The notes under the pieces are model-generated. The model was not told where the DNA came from, made no database searches, and saw only the letters and a program-made list of their open reading frames with translations. Below, one piece after another: positions 47,137 through 60,145 of a DNA stretch of 64,000 nt (its first letter is position 1; every line of letters starts with the position of its first letter). The DNA is from Doryteuthis pealeii (Eukaryota > Mollusca > Cephalopoda > Myopsida > Loliginidae): positions 4,218,899 to 4,282,898 of the forward strand of contig CM042163.1 in the NCBI GenBank assembly GCA_023376005.1, in the 5' to 3' direction. Position numbers and translations under genes: made by a program.

Positions 47137-48378
47137 GTGGTGGTGGGGGGGACTACACAGGTCAGCAGAAAATAGAAAAGAGACAAGATTTTTTTTTTTT
47201 TTTTTTCATTTTTCCCCAATTTATATTTATTTTTTTTTTACTTTTATTTTTCAGATTTCAAAAAAGATTTTTCTTTGGATATTAAGTTTAGAAAGAACAA
47301 ATTTGTGCCTTTCTCTTTAAGCTAGATTTTTTTGGGTTTTTAATTTTTTTTTTTGATTAAATTTTAAAAAAAAATTTTTTTAAATCATTAAGATTTTTTT
47401 TTTTTTTTTTTTTTTATAACCCTCCCTCAAACCATTTTCTTTTGGAAAAATGGAATTAAACTTGAACTGAAATTCATTAAGAAATAAAAGAATTGAAAAA
47501 AACTAAAAAAAAGAAACTAAAAGGAAGAGACAACAATCTGACTTTAAGAACCAAAATGTCAGAATCTTCTGTGCTAAATTTTAATTATTAACATTCATTT
47601 TTGCCATCAAATCAGCCAAAAAAAATGTCTTGCAGGACACAAATCATTTTTTTAAAAATTAAACTAAAATTTTAAGATATATTTTTCCTAAAATGTGTTC
47701 CATTATTTCTGGATAAAAATTTTTTTTTCTTCATTTTTAAAGTTTTTTCTTCATTTTTAAGGTTTTTTTTTTTTTTAGGTTTTTTTCTTTTTTTAAATTT
47801 CTTTTATTTTTTTTTTCGTTTTTGTTAAAAGTTTCTATGGACCCCACCCCCAACCCTCAAGTAAATATTGCATCTTGATCTAAAAAAAAAAAAAAAAAAA
47901 AAAAAAATTTAAACTCTCCAATTTTAAGCAATCTAAAAAAAGGTGCTTTAGTTTTTCAAATTTTAAAAATTTGGTTATTCCTGCAGCTAAATTTTTTTTT
48001 TTTTGGGGGGGGGAGATTATGTTGCTATCATGTCCCCCCAAATATTTTGGGATGTGTGTGTGTGTCTCTCTAAAATGATAGTTGGGAGGGTCAGCCATAA
48101 AGGGGGGGGGGCGGTTTCTTAGTCTCACCACTAGAAAGGAGAGAAGAGAAATTTTCCGGGGGGGGGGGGCAGTGTAAAGTTGAAAAGTAGCTAAAACTGT
48201 TATTTTTGTTTCCTGATCTTCAGCTGAGAAGGGAGAAAAAAAAGTTTTTTTTTTTCCTTTTCTCTCTTTTTGGACTGGATTAAAATGGAGGGAGAAAGAA
48301 GACGTCCTTTTACATTTTGTTGTTTTGTCAAAAAAAAAAAAGGGGGGGGGCGCCAGTAACTCAGTAACTGCAGCTTCA

Positions 48379-48478
48379 TCAATATTTGTCAGATTCAATT
48401 ATCAGTTGGGGGTGAAGCGCCTGGAGTTTCTTCAAATTCCTCACCCGTTTACACCCGTACAAGTGTAAAGTCGTCAGC
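48379..48478 (-). CDS. FBXL last coding exon
   Basis: Acceptor TTTTGCCAG. Encodes LTTLHLYGCKRVRNLKKLQ and ends ESDKY with TGA at 48379-48381. It caps the LRR solenoid. Confidence 0.93.
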
Positions 48479-49897
48479 CTGGCAAAAGAAAAAAAAAAAT
48501 TAATTAAAAAATGATCAACATGGGGCGGGGGGTGAACAGGATTAAAGAAAAAGTAAATTTTTTTAAATGAAAATTTAAAACCTACAAAATCACATGTCTA
48601 CTACGATTAAAAAGAAAGATTTACCTTTTGCAATGGTTGGTGAGTCTGGTTAAACTGTTTTCTGTGATGCCAGCAATAAAATTGAGTTTTAAAGTTTCCA
48701 AATCTGTGGAGCCTTGTTCAGCCAACCGACAAACACTAAAAGAAAAAACGAAAAAACAACAAATTTAATTTCAATGTGATTCATGAGAGAGAGAGAGAGA
48801 GATATACACAAATCTTCAATTGCATGCACATATGTATATATATATACAGAAACTATTTACCCAACTCTTCTGTATGAGCAGGATTTTAAGTGGTGTTTGT
48901 TTTGTTTGAATTTAGAGTTTCACTCCTAGACAACTTGCCATATCTAAGCAAAAGAGCCCAATCTGCCCTACTATTTACCCATAGTTGAAGGGAGAATAAT
49001 TGGATTCATAGGTATTAAACATTTGAACTCACTTCCTTGTGTCCATTTCCTATTACAGTTCTTAGTAAATTTATATTGATGGCTGCCCCACTAAATTTAG
49101 TCTGGTAACAAAAATGAGAGGTAGCCATGTGTGAAAAGATACATTTGTGATAAAGAAGTTGGTTCTACCTAAAATAAACAATTTCAGGTTTTAAAAAACA
49201 TTTTTTTAAATAAAAATTCTAATTTATAAAAATCCAAGTGTTGGTCAATTTTAATTTCCTAAATAAAATTTAAATTATAAATAATTTTGTGCTCGTAAAA
49301 TCCTTTAAAAAACACCCCACCTCCAAAAACAAACAAACCCCCAGTCTGCTCTATTTTATCCATAGATGGGGGGGGGGGGGGAAAATGGATTCATGTCTTC
49401 TCCAAGGGGCATTTAGTGCAAAATGAAATGTAAATAGCCTCATCCAGGATTTGAACTAAACTCCTCTAGTCCATAAAGATAAGTGCTATAATCACACTAA
49501 AAGACTAAAAAGGAGGCAGTCCTAAAAGACGATAAAATGTTTAGCAATTATTAAATCCAGCCATGATAAATGCACTTTCAGTTACTGCAGACATCAGGAT
49601 AAACAGCAATAAATTTTAAGAGAAATTATCTGCTATCCTACGTCATACGCTAAACAAAAAACGTTTTTTTAATATCTAAAGGGGACACATCACAAGTTGC
49701 GATAGGAAATCAATTTCAACAAGTTATGCCTATCACCCCCCACCCACCCCCGAATTTTGTCAAGTACAAAAATTTACAAGGAGGAGGGGGGGGTAGTGGA
49801 TTTTAATTGGATTCAGAATCCATTAAGACAATCCAATTAGAAAAACAAAGAAAAATTAAAGTTTTTTTGTTTTGTTTAAATCTGCAATGAAGGAAGG

Positions 49898-49936
<39 letters not shown>

Positions 49937-52900
49937 AGAAAGAAGATCCAGAAAAGTCAGCATTTCCAGAATGACCAAAATCACAAAGACAATCTGAATC
50001 CCATAAGTTCAGCTCAACAATATTGTAGATCTTGGATTGAACATTGAAAGAAAATTAAAAATTAATGGGGGATTTTTTTTTCCCCTTCATCTTTTCAGGA
50101 CATTTACAAGGAACAAGAAAAGAATAAATTATGTTTTTGACAATTATCTATAAAATAACCCAAGAGATTATTAAAGCCGGGTAAGAATACCAGTTTGAAG
50201 ATATCACCTACAAGTTTGACCCGTTAAAAACAATTTCTAGGAATCAGCAAGGAACAAAAAGTTCTTGGAGTCAAAGATTTTAATCAGGTAATCTCCCATA
50301 ACCAATTTTTAAAAGGTTTTTCTTTTTTCTTTTTCTGGTGAATTTATAAAAAAAAGATTGACAGTTTAAGCAAAAAAAAAAAAACAACAACAAAAAAAAA
50401 AAAAAAAAATTTAGTTTCATCTACACAAAAAAAAACAAAAAAAACTGCACCATTCAAGTGTAGTGCTACTGACTGACAAAACACAGTTGAAAAAGACTTT
50501 TAGATTTTAATAAAATTAAATTCTATCAACATTTATACTATTATAAAATTGTAAACAAGAAAAAAAAAAAAAGATATTTTATAAACAAATGTTTTTATCT
50601 AACAAATCTAAAATTAGAGAGTCAGAATAATTAAAATAGTTCATTTTAGTTTTAAAAAATGTGTATATTTCCAGATAAATATAAACTAAACTTTTTCTCT
50701 CTGAAATGTGATATACAAAGACACAAATATGCATTGTTTATGCAACAATTTCTTTCATATTTTACCAAATTGTTTATAATAATGGTATTTATAGTTGACA
50801 ACTTATTTGAAAGTTTAATAAAACTTAAATCAAAGTCATGAATCTCTAGGACTAAATTATTTTTAAAGACAAAACTTTAGGTGAATAATCCTTACTATTT
50901 TTACCCACCCTTTAACACCAATTAGTGGTTTTACGTGTGCACTGGTCTTTACACATGACTAGAAATGTTTTTATTACCCTTAATTAAAACCAAATACTAA
51001 CCCCCTATTGCACCAGTTGACAAAACTTCAAACATCCAAAAACAACTGCATTTATTTTATATGACCAGAAAGAACACGTTGCAAATGTTATTAAGTAAAA
51101 GTAAAGAATAAGCAGATTTCCCAAAGAGAAAGAAAATTTCCTTGTTACTCAAAACAGCAAAAAACAAACAGTATAAAATACAGAAGCCCTTACTTTCTCT
51201 GAACCCTAAAACAAGACTCTTCCACACACCCCCTCACTACAGAGGCCTAAACCACAGCTTATAAGGGGATACAAATGCCAGTCTGGTCACTTGATTTGAG
51301 AATCGCATAGGTGAGAAACTGACTGTAACCAAGCACCATTGACTTCATGTTCACACTACCTTAACTTTGATATATGGGTAATCTTGAACTTTAAGTGACT
51401 AAATTCCCATCATAAAATTGTGCTTGCTCATTATTTGAAATGAACTTAATTGTTATTAAAAATACATTTTATGATATTTTGGAAGTTAAAAACATGCATT
51501 AAAATGGATTTGATAAAGTTCGCGTTCTCTGTGAAAATTACATTGAATCAAAGATGGCTGCCATTGATTACATGCTGCTTCTTGGAAAAAAAAAACCCAA
51601 AGGAATTCACTCTTATTTCTTCAATTAATTCATTTTATATAGGCACTGCCAAAGTTGCCATAAAATCCGTATTTTACAAAATAAAGTTCATTTCAAATAA
51701 TGCACAAGTACAAATATGGTAAGTAATTTAAATATGGATAGTAATTTAGTTAGTTACTTAAAGTTAAAGATTACCGATATGTGTGGGGGAGAGAATGCTT
51801 ACCTTTTGTATGTACAACCTGTAGAACTGATATCAAGGTAGACAAGTTGTCGACAGTTAATCGCCAATCGGTTAACACTTTCATCTGTTATGAGTTTGCA
51901 ACCACAAACATCAATACTTCTGTTAAAAGAGAAAAAGACAAATTTTAATTAGGAAAAAAAAAAAAAAATTTTTAAGGAAAGTTAAAAAAAAAAAAAACAA
52001 TCTTAAAACTTGTGGGATTATTTTTGTATATAAGGTGTGCTACAATTCCCCATCTAAATTTATAGACTGGGCGAGGTCACGTGGTTTATTCCTCCACCAA
52101 TCAACACCTATAAACCTAACCAAATTGACTACTTAAACACTGATACTTTCCATAGTTCATTTGCAACCATTGACAAAGGAACTTACAATACTAAGGAGCA
52201 CCAAGGAACAACCAAAGGATTCTTTAGCAAGGATTTCCAATGGACAAGCACTCTTGCTTAAAGCTTAAAAGATGGCAGAAAGACAAATTTTAATCAAAAA
52301 GAAAAAAGAAAAAAAAAGAAAAAATTTATAAGATTTTCAGTGAAATGAAAATAGCCAACCTAAACATACGGCTTCCTCAAAGTCAAACAAACAAGGGGAG
52401 GTTACTCATTTATGTAACTAATGTTCAGATTACCAGTCCAATTGAGTTTGTAATTTTTTTTTTAAAAAGCCTGATCTATCAAGTAAATAAGTAATCATAT
52501 ATAAAATATAAATAAGGAATTGAGGAAAGTTAATCTTAAAACAAAAAACAAGACCCCCCCCCCTCAACAATAGGTGGAAGTGTATTTTTTGTCCTTGAAT
52601 ATTATATATATATATATATATATATCCGGCCCATCAAACAAGGTGTCCCTTGACTCAGCATCCCTATTAGCCATCAGTAGGTCCTCTAAACGGCATTCAG
52701 CGTTTGCACAGAGCTAATGAATGTAAGTTTTTGCTGGTTGGCCAACACTGGTGTGTCCATGTATAGGAGTCCAGAGGAGAACATCAGTTATGAGTTTAGC
52801 CATACTTCTCCAGCCTGTTTTGCTCAGCTTTGCAAGACCCCCCACCCCCATAAATTGACCAGAGGATTTTTTTATTTTTTTTTTATTTACAAAAGGATTT

Positions 52901-55900
52901 GGTACAGAGATGTAACTATGAACCTAAGCAAAGTGCACAGATTTTTTTTTTTTTGGGGGGGGGGGGACAAAATTGGTCATGCCACTTTCCTTGTTCTAGA
53001 TTAGCTAAGCTAATTTAATTTACCAACCGATCCATGACAATAGATACTGTTGTCCGTCGCCTTTTGCAGCCTACTTTTCACCATAATTCCTCCTGCACTC
53101 CATGTGTTTGGTTTGTTTTACAGCATATCAACCTCGGTGGGTCATTTAATGCCAACAAAGTTGTGAAATAAATTCATTCTTAATGTATAATACAATTTTG
53201 TTTATCAACTCATGTTTTCTATTTAACCCATTGATGGGACCCTAACAGGTACTACCACTCCGGGTCAGAGTGGACCAGGGAGCAATGGTGATAAAGGGGT
53301 GCTCCACATTCCACAAACCTCCAAAACTGGAACCTCACCATCAGATAGAGTAACGTCATTCTCAAGACATGTAGACCCTCAGCCACCGCTTCTAGCACCC
53401 ATATGATAAAAAGGGGTTGGGTCTTGGCATAAGGGCAATAGGGTTGGGAAAATCATATAGGTGCTAGGGCTTGACGTGATCAGCCGATTGATCGGAGGGG
53501 GTTATTTAATGCCGATAAAGTTTTGAAATAGATCAATTCTTAATGGATAATACAATTTTTTTATAAATACATTTTTCTACTTAACCCATAGATGGGACCC
53601 TAACAGGTACTACCACTCCGGATCAGAGTGGACCAGGGAGCAATGGTGATGAAGGGGTGCTCCACATTCCCCAGACCTCCAATACTGAAACCTCACCATC
53701 AGATAGAGTTTAACGTCATTCCCAGGACATATAGACCCGCAGCCACCGCCTTCTAGCACCCATATGATAAAAAGGGGTTGGGGCTTGCCATAAGGTCACT
53801 CCATGTGTGCTAACCTACTTAAAACAACACAAGGAAAACCAAAAATATATTCTGGTTTGTGCATAGACTGTCAGACAATATAAAGCAAATAGTTTGCATG
53901 TTGTCTCGAATGAATGCACTGTCTATTGACCAATTGTCCAAGTCAACTTGTGTTTTGGAGAGAAGAAGAAGAGGAGAGATTACTGTGGCCTGGTCAATGT
54001 GAAACGATGGAAGCCGAAAGCCCCCTTCTTGTGGGGGGTATAAAGTGTTTCACAACCAACTGCACTTAACCCCATGGAAAAAGATTGCCTGGACCCAAGG
54101 AAATAACATGGGATGAAAGAAACGACCATGTAGAATTATCCACTGTTTTTGTTGCCATAAAGGTAGGCTACATCTCTCAAAACTGTTTGGGAGAAACCCA
54201 AGAGAGTTACTCGTGTGCTAGTAATCTTCTCTGAAATAAGCAACACCCTGGTTGCCCAATCATTGTGGGTCAGGGTTGAGGCTGGATTTGTCACTGCACT
54301 GATTGTTATCTGCAGTCATCGCAGAAATGATGTGTAACAAATACACGAGAAGACTCGTGCCTTGAATATAGAACTTAATGAAGTTGAAAGATTTGAAGCA
54401 ATTTAGAAAACTAGCAAAATAAAAAAATAAAAAAACACCCTCTGGGTGATGTAAAAATTAATTTTGAAAGATATTACCTGAGGTGTGGGGATTAAAAATT
54501 CAATGTCAGAGAGAGTGTGTACCCTAAGTAAGTAAAATCATCAAATTCATTCAAGGAGTAAAAAATAAAATAATTTAAAATGGAAACTTTCTGATAACTT
54601 TAAATATGTATTAAAATAAAACAAACTATATATAGATATATAATACCAATCATGTATTTATTAAAACTTGTTTTAAAAAACAATGAGGACTGTCTAATGT
54701 TGCATGTTCAAATTTTGAGTGTATTTATTCTATGTTATGACGATTTTGTATCATGTGACGTAGGCAGTGACGTTTTTGTTACAGACAAATAAAGAGCGAA
54801 TCTCCATTATTAATAGATAGATTTATCATATGTAGATTTTCAAGGTATTTCTAGTTGAATGGAAAAAAAAAAAAAAAAAAAAAATAAACCGACCTTATTC
54901 CCGGAAGTGTGGAGGCAATTTTCTGCATGGCATTATTGCCGATGTTAGGGCAATTGGCCAACGCTAGAGTTTGTAAACGGGAACAATGGTCAACTATTTT
55001 CTCTATACACGTATCTCGAATCTAGAAAAAGAGAAGAAAAGAAATTTAAAATAAAGTTTTAAAAGATTTGATTTGTTCTTGTTTTACGGCATATCAACTT
55101 CAATGGGTCATTTAATGCTGACTACGTTTTTGAAATGAATTGGTGATAATGTTTTATTTTCTAAAGGTTTTTTTTTTTTTTTTTTTTGACATATTTTCTT
55201 TTGTGAATGAAACTTTTAGATGATTTTTGTTAATACTAGCAAATATATGCACCCTTCGGGTGCAAGTATTTAGGTTTTGATGTTATAAAATATTGTATCG
55301 AATTATAAACTATTTAGAAAATGATAAACTGAAGGGGTATAATCGAAAAATAGAACAGCTTTAGATTTAACTCTTCCATCATTTTCTTTCATTCCAGTCT
55401 TTCATTTTTCAATTTACCTATTTAGTTAGATTATGAAGTATTTAATAAAATTACAGTTCTTTCGTCTTGTTTATGGATTTCTTTTAAGATGTATCCCCGA
55501 GATCTTTGCTCATATTCGTTAAGAGAAAACCAAACAATTAGAAATCAATAATACTAAGCATATATTTATTAAAATCAAATTTTAAATATCAATATGCAAA
55601 TTAGCCTTCTCGTTCACACTGTAAACCGCTATTTTGTTGTATATATAAATACAATTGCATGCTATTAGTAGGTAGATATGGTCAACAGTATTAATAAGGT
55701 ATAACAATTTTATCAATAATTGAGGTTTAAATAAAAAATAAATTCATGGTAAATGTGACGTCAATAACTAAGGGAATTATGACTTGAATAGTGATTTAGT
55801 TTCGGTTACAGACAGACAAACACACAATCTCCATTATAATAAGATATATTTTTGTGTTTTCATTTTTTTGGAAGATTAGTTTAAAAAGATTCAAATAAGG

Positions 55901-58900
55901 TAGTAAGAAAGACAAACAAAGAATTTTTAAAATTTTTTATTTATTTGTAAAGAAGAAATAATGAAATAATCTTGAGGGATTAACAAGGAATAACTTGATT
56001 TTCAACAAGAGAATCAGCAATTATCTAAACTTTGATTTACAAAAAGGGGATTTTTAAAAAATCTATGATACACAGATTCCAGACAGAAGTATTTGTAGAT
56101 ATATAGTTACAAAAACAAAAAAGATTAAAAAAAATAAGTGAAATTATATATATATGTGCATAGTCTCTTGAATTTAATTTTTTCCCATGGCCAAAGATCT
56201 TCCACTAGTGATAGAAATGCTGGGAAGGGATATTTGATCCTTGGCGCAGATACTACATTCTCATCCAATCAGAAGTTAATTAAGAGATGAATACAAAAAA
56301 GTCACTATTCTCACAATGGTGACTAAACAAGTTTAGATTTCCAATGAAACTGGACATTATCAGACGCGTTTTTTGTTGTTTTTTTTTTGGGGGGGGGGTA
56401 TTGTCTTGGGTATAAGCCATTAACAATTTCCTGTCTGGAATTAAATAATCATCAACATTGCATTCTGGGGGGGGGGGGGCGAATCTAATTACATTTTGCT
56501 GATGTTGGATCTGCCTATTTGGAATTTTACTCTTTCTGGATTTAATGCTGAACTGGATTGTGTAATCTTTATTATATCAGGACATGATACCAATTATTTG
56601 AGAGTTAACCGTTACATAATTATTAGATTCTTAATATTTATGTACAGTAGTGTAGAAATCAAAATGGCTGTTATAAGTTGCAGCCCATGGCCTTGAAGGA
56701 TGAGTGACAATGCTTGACCTCATCCTGATCCTTTCCGGTGGATACCGTGAGAATCGGTGGAGGAGACCCTCTTCCAGTTTAGATTAGAAAGATTTTAGTC
56801 AGTCAGCGAGAAACCACGACATGGTCAGTCGTGTTATACACACTCCAACTCGATCTGCGCAGGTAGTCTGGTTGGGGGATTTCAGAATAAAAAATGATCT
56901 AAGTAAATCGAAGTCTTGAGTTATTATCTAAAAACTACCAACGACACAGGGCTTCTGATAAAGAGAAATCCCAATGGAAGACCAGACATGAAGTCCCCAA
57001 GACGAAGTCCAGACGCTAGAAGAGATGTTAGACCAAGATGTAAGATAGAAAAGATGTCAGAAGAAGAATACAAGTAAGTAATGAAAAGGGTATACAACAT
57101 AACTGAAACTAATGTCCTTTTCAAAAGTTTATTCTCTGTATTAACATTTAATATGTCGCATCTTCCAACATTAATAAATGCACAATTTATTAAAAAAAAA
57201 AAGAAAAAAAAAAGGCAATTACCTGTTTGCAGCCACGGAGATCCAAATTCTCCACACAACACAAACTGCTTGAAACTTCAGCAATGCAAGAATCAGTTAT
57301 CTACAAAAAATAAAATAAAATTCAATTTAACTCTTAACATCCTATACCCTCATTCCTCCCGAGTCACATTCATTTTCTAATCTACCCAAATGATAGCCTT
57401 TGTTAAATGTAATATTAACATATTAGAATTTAAATTAACTTGAAATTAAAAGGCCATTTTTAGCCATTTATTGATAAATCCTTATAGGAATGGATTCTGG
57501 ACTAGAAAATTATCAACAGGATGTTTGTGAAGAAATCAGGTAAAGAAAAAAAAAAAAAAAAAAACTGGGACAGGGGACCTACTTAGGCAACAAAAGTTGG
57601 TCTCATTTTGACAACTGTCCCCACCGGGGGGGGGGGGGGGCTGAGATTGGGTAACACAAATAAGTTTTGAAGGACTTAAAATAATGGATTTCATTTTGAA
57701 GTTTTTAATTTTCCAATTTGGTGGGGAGGGTGGAAGACTTAATTAAAGAATTATTTTAATGTATCAAGAACTATCAATAAATTCAGATTGCTATGCTACA
57801 ACACACACACACACACACACACATTGAATTTCTCTAAAAATCCATAGTTTCAAGTTTGGATTTTTGGGTGGAGGTGGGTGGTGTGTAATCAAAATCTTTT
57901 GAGATGAACAATGAGGGATAAACATTGAGAAAAATTTATGAAAAGTATTTATTTAAAAAATAACCTTAACCTCCACACAGACTTTTTATAAAAAGTCTTG
58001 CTTATTAAAAGAACTGGGGGGAAAAGTTTAACCAACTAAAACAAAAAAAAAGGCCATATCATCTACACGGTTTGCAAGAAAATCTTGTCCCATGGAACAA
58101 TTCGCAGTAAAAGCCTCATTTCATCACTTACTTTGGGGCATGCAGATAAACCATTGAGAGGAAGGCTCCAAAACGGTGCACATTCTCTCCTGATGACCCC
58201 AAAACTAAATGCATAAACCAAAAACAATCATGGAGTGAACTTCTCGTTGTTGTGCTTGAGAGAGCATTCTACAGTCTGCTCACTTTCTATGTGAGTTTCA
58301 GTTCCTTATCTCTCAGTTCTCCAACTCAAAAGTCCACACAGTAAAAAAAAAAAAAAAATTGAAGTAAGTAAGTATGATTAATACTTACTTTATAACATTG
58401 TCCCAGTTGCAAAGTTCTCAGATTTCTACATATACTGGCCAAGTAACGAATTCCTCTTGGTGTTATATTGAAACAACCAAACATTTCAAGTTCTTTTAAG
58501 CTGGTTGACAAGAAAAGAAAAATAATGGAATATCAAAAGTTGTTGACAGGAAATTTACAACTGACAATTTCATTTAAACAAAAACACAAAAGACAATAGT
58601 TTTTTTTTTTTTTACTTCACTCATATTAGGATTGTCAAAAGAAAAGAAAAAAAACTGCATTAAATTCAAAGCAGCAGCAGCAGCACTGACCTTTTGCAAT
58701 GTAAGTTTGCTAATGTTTTCAAACCATTATCAGCAATCAACCCACAACCATTCAAGCATAAACTTTCTAATCTGAAAGGAGAAAAAAGAAAAAGATAAAG
58801 AAATTATTCACAGTTGACTTTTGATGGTAAAAAAAAAAACAAATTGGTTGTATATTAAGAATAAAACTTCATAATTTACAGGTGATGCTGGGGGTCCATA

Positions 58901-60112
58901 CACCCACCTCACCAGACAAGGCGTGACTGATGGGGATGCGGTTTAGTCACAGTTTAGCATCACTAAAAACAATACCTGTCAAAAGGACAGGTGAGGGGAG
59001 CCAATGGCCATCCACACCAATAGTACGATTGGGGTACTTACTACTCACATAAATGCCAAACTGGGATAGGGAATCCTTAATATTGGACGGCAATCCATCT
59101 AGACAAGGAAAAGTGTTGCAAACCTCAGTTGCCTAGCGCCGATACTCATTCCAAGGAAAAGCTAGTGGAGTAAACACCAAAATCAAATCAAGAGTCAGAG
59201 TCCCTAAGGTGGTGCTATCCAGCAACTCTTGCAGCATTATTGTTTCCAAACTGCATTATTTTTTTTTTATGCCTTTCCTTTAGAACACAATTGTCAATGT
59301 GGAGAAGAAAGGACATGATGCTTGGGCAATAGCTTATCCGCCATATCAACCTGTTTAAACTCGCTACAAAGGGACAGTTGACAACCAACGCTAATAAACA
59401 CAAACGCCAATAAATGTATTACGGTTGTTTATTTCACACGTCTGTTCGCTTCACTTCACAACGTTCAAAGTCCGTTGCTAAGCAACGCCCTTTTCACGAA
59501 AATGCATGGGCATGCGAAAGGGGTTTCATAAAAGAGAAGAGTTCTCTTAAAGAAAGATAACCCAAGTTATCTTTCTTTGTTCCATGACATTAACACCTGC
59601 CAGGGCTACGGGTTCCACATTTTTTGGAACCTACGCCATTGTCTCTAGTAGACAGATGGGTGCCAATGAATTTACAGGTGGTAGGAGATTAGTTTCAACT
59701 GGGGGGGGGGATTTGAAAAAGGGGTGTAAATTTTCAAAATTTTTTTTTTTTTTTTTTTTAATTTTTTTTACTTACCTATCACAGGATTTGGCAATGGCTG
59801 ACAATCCACTGTCAGTCACTGTACACCAACTGGCATCTACATGTGTTAAATTACGACACACAGTAGAAGCAAGCAAAATATTATCACCAGTTAATTCACC
59901 TCGGCTGCAACGGCTAAAACGCAGCTTCTGTTTAATGTTTAAAAAAATAAAAAAGATGAAAAAAATGAAATAAGATGAACATTTAAGTGTTAAGAAATTT
60001 TTTTAATTTTTCAATAAAAACAAAACTTAGGGGTTCAAACATTCGTTCTCAACAGATATTTTTTAAAAATAAGAAATTACAGTTATTCGCCCATTTCATT
60101 CATAAACAAAAG

Positions 60113-60145
<33 letters not shown>

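Larger units (their letters stand above)
42139..48378. other. Convergent 3' UTR / intergenic region
   Basis: Between the ARF6 stop (+) and the F-box gene stop (-). It has many A, T and G runs of 8-30 bases (for example 43299-43327 A, 47101-47130 T, 47881-47907 A). AATAAA-type signals for ARF6 occur at 42421 and 42954 among others, but the sequence alone does not show which is used. No third coding gene is recognisable: the open frames are Phe/Lys-rich shadows of homopolymers. Confidence 0.6.

Noticed and set aside
47880..48398. 172-residue minus frame overlapping the end of the FBXL gene
   Set aside because: It begins with a phenylalanine run from poly(A) and uses a different frame from the real last exon, with no recognisable domain.
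58326..58511. Single-exon LRR protein
   Set aside because: It is FBXL exon 5 read through both splice sites. The flanking residues are intronic.
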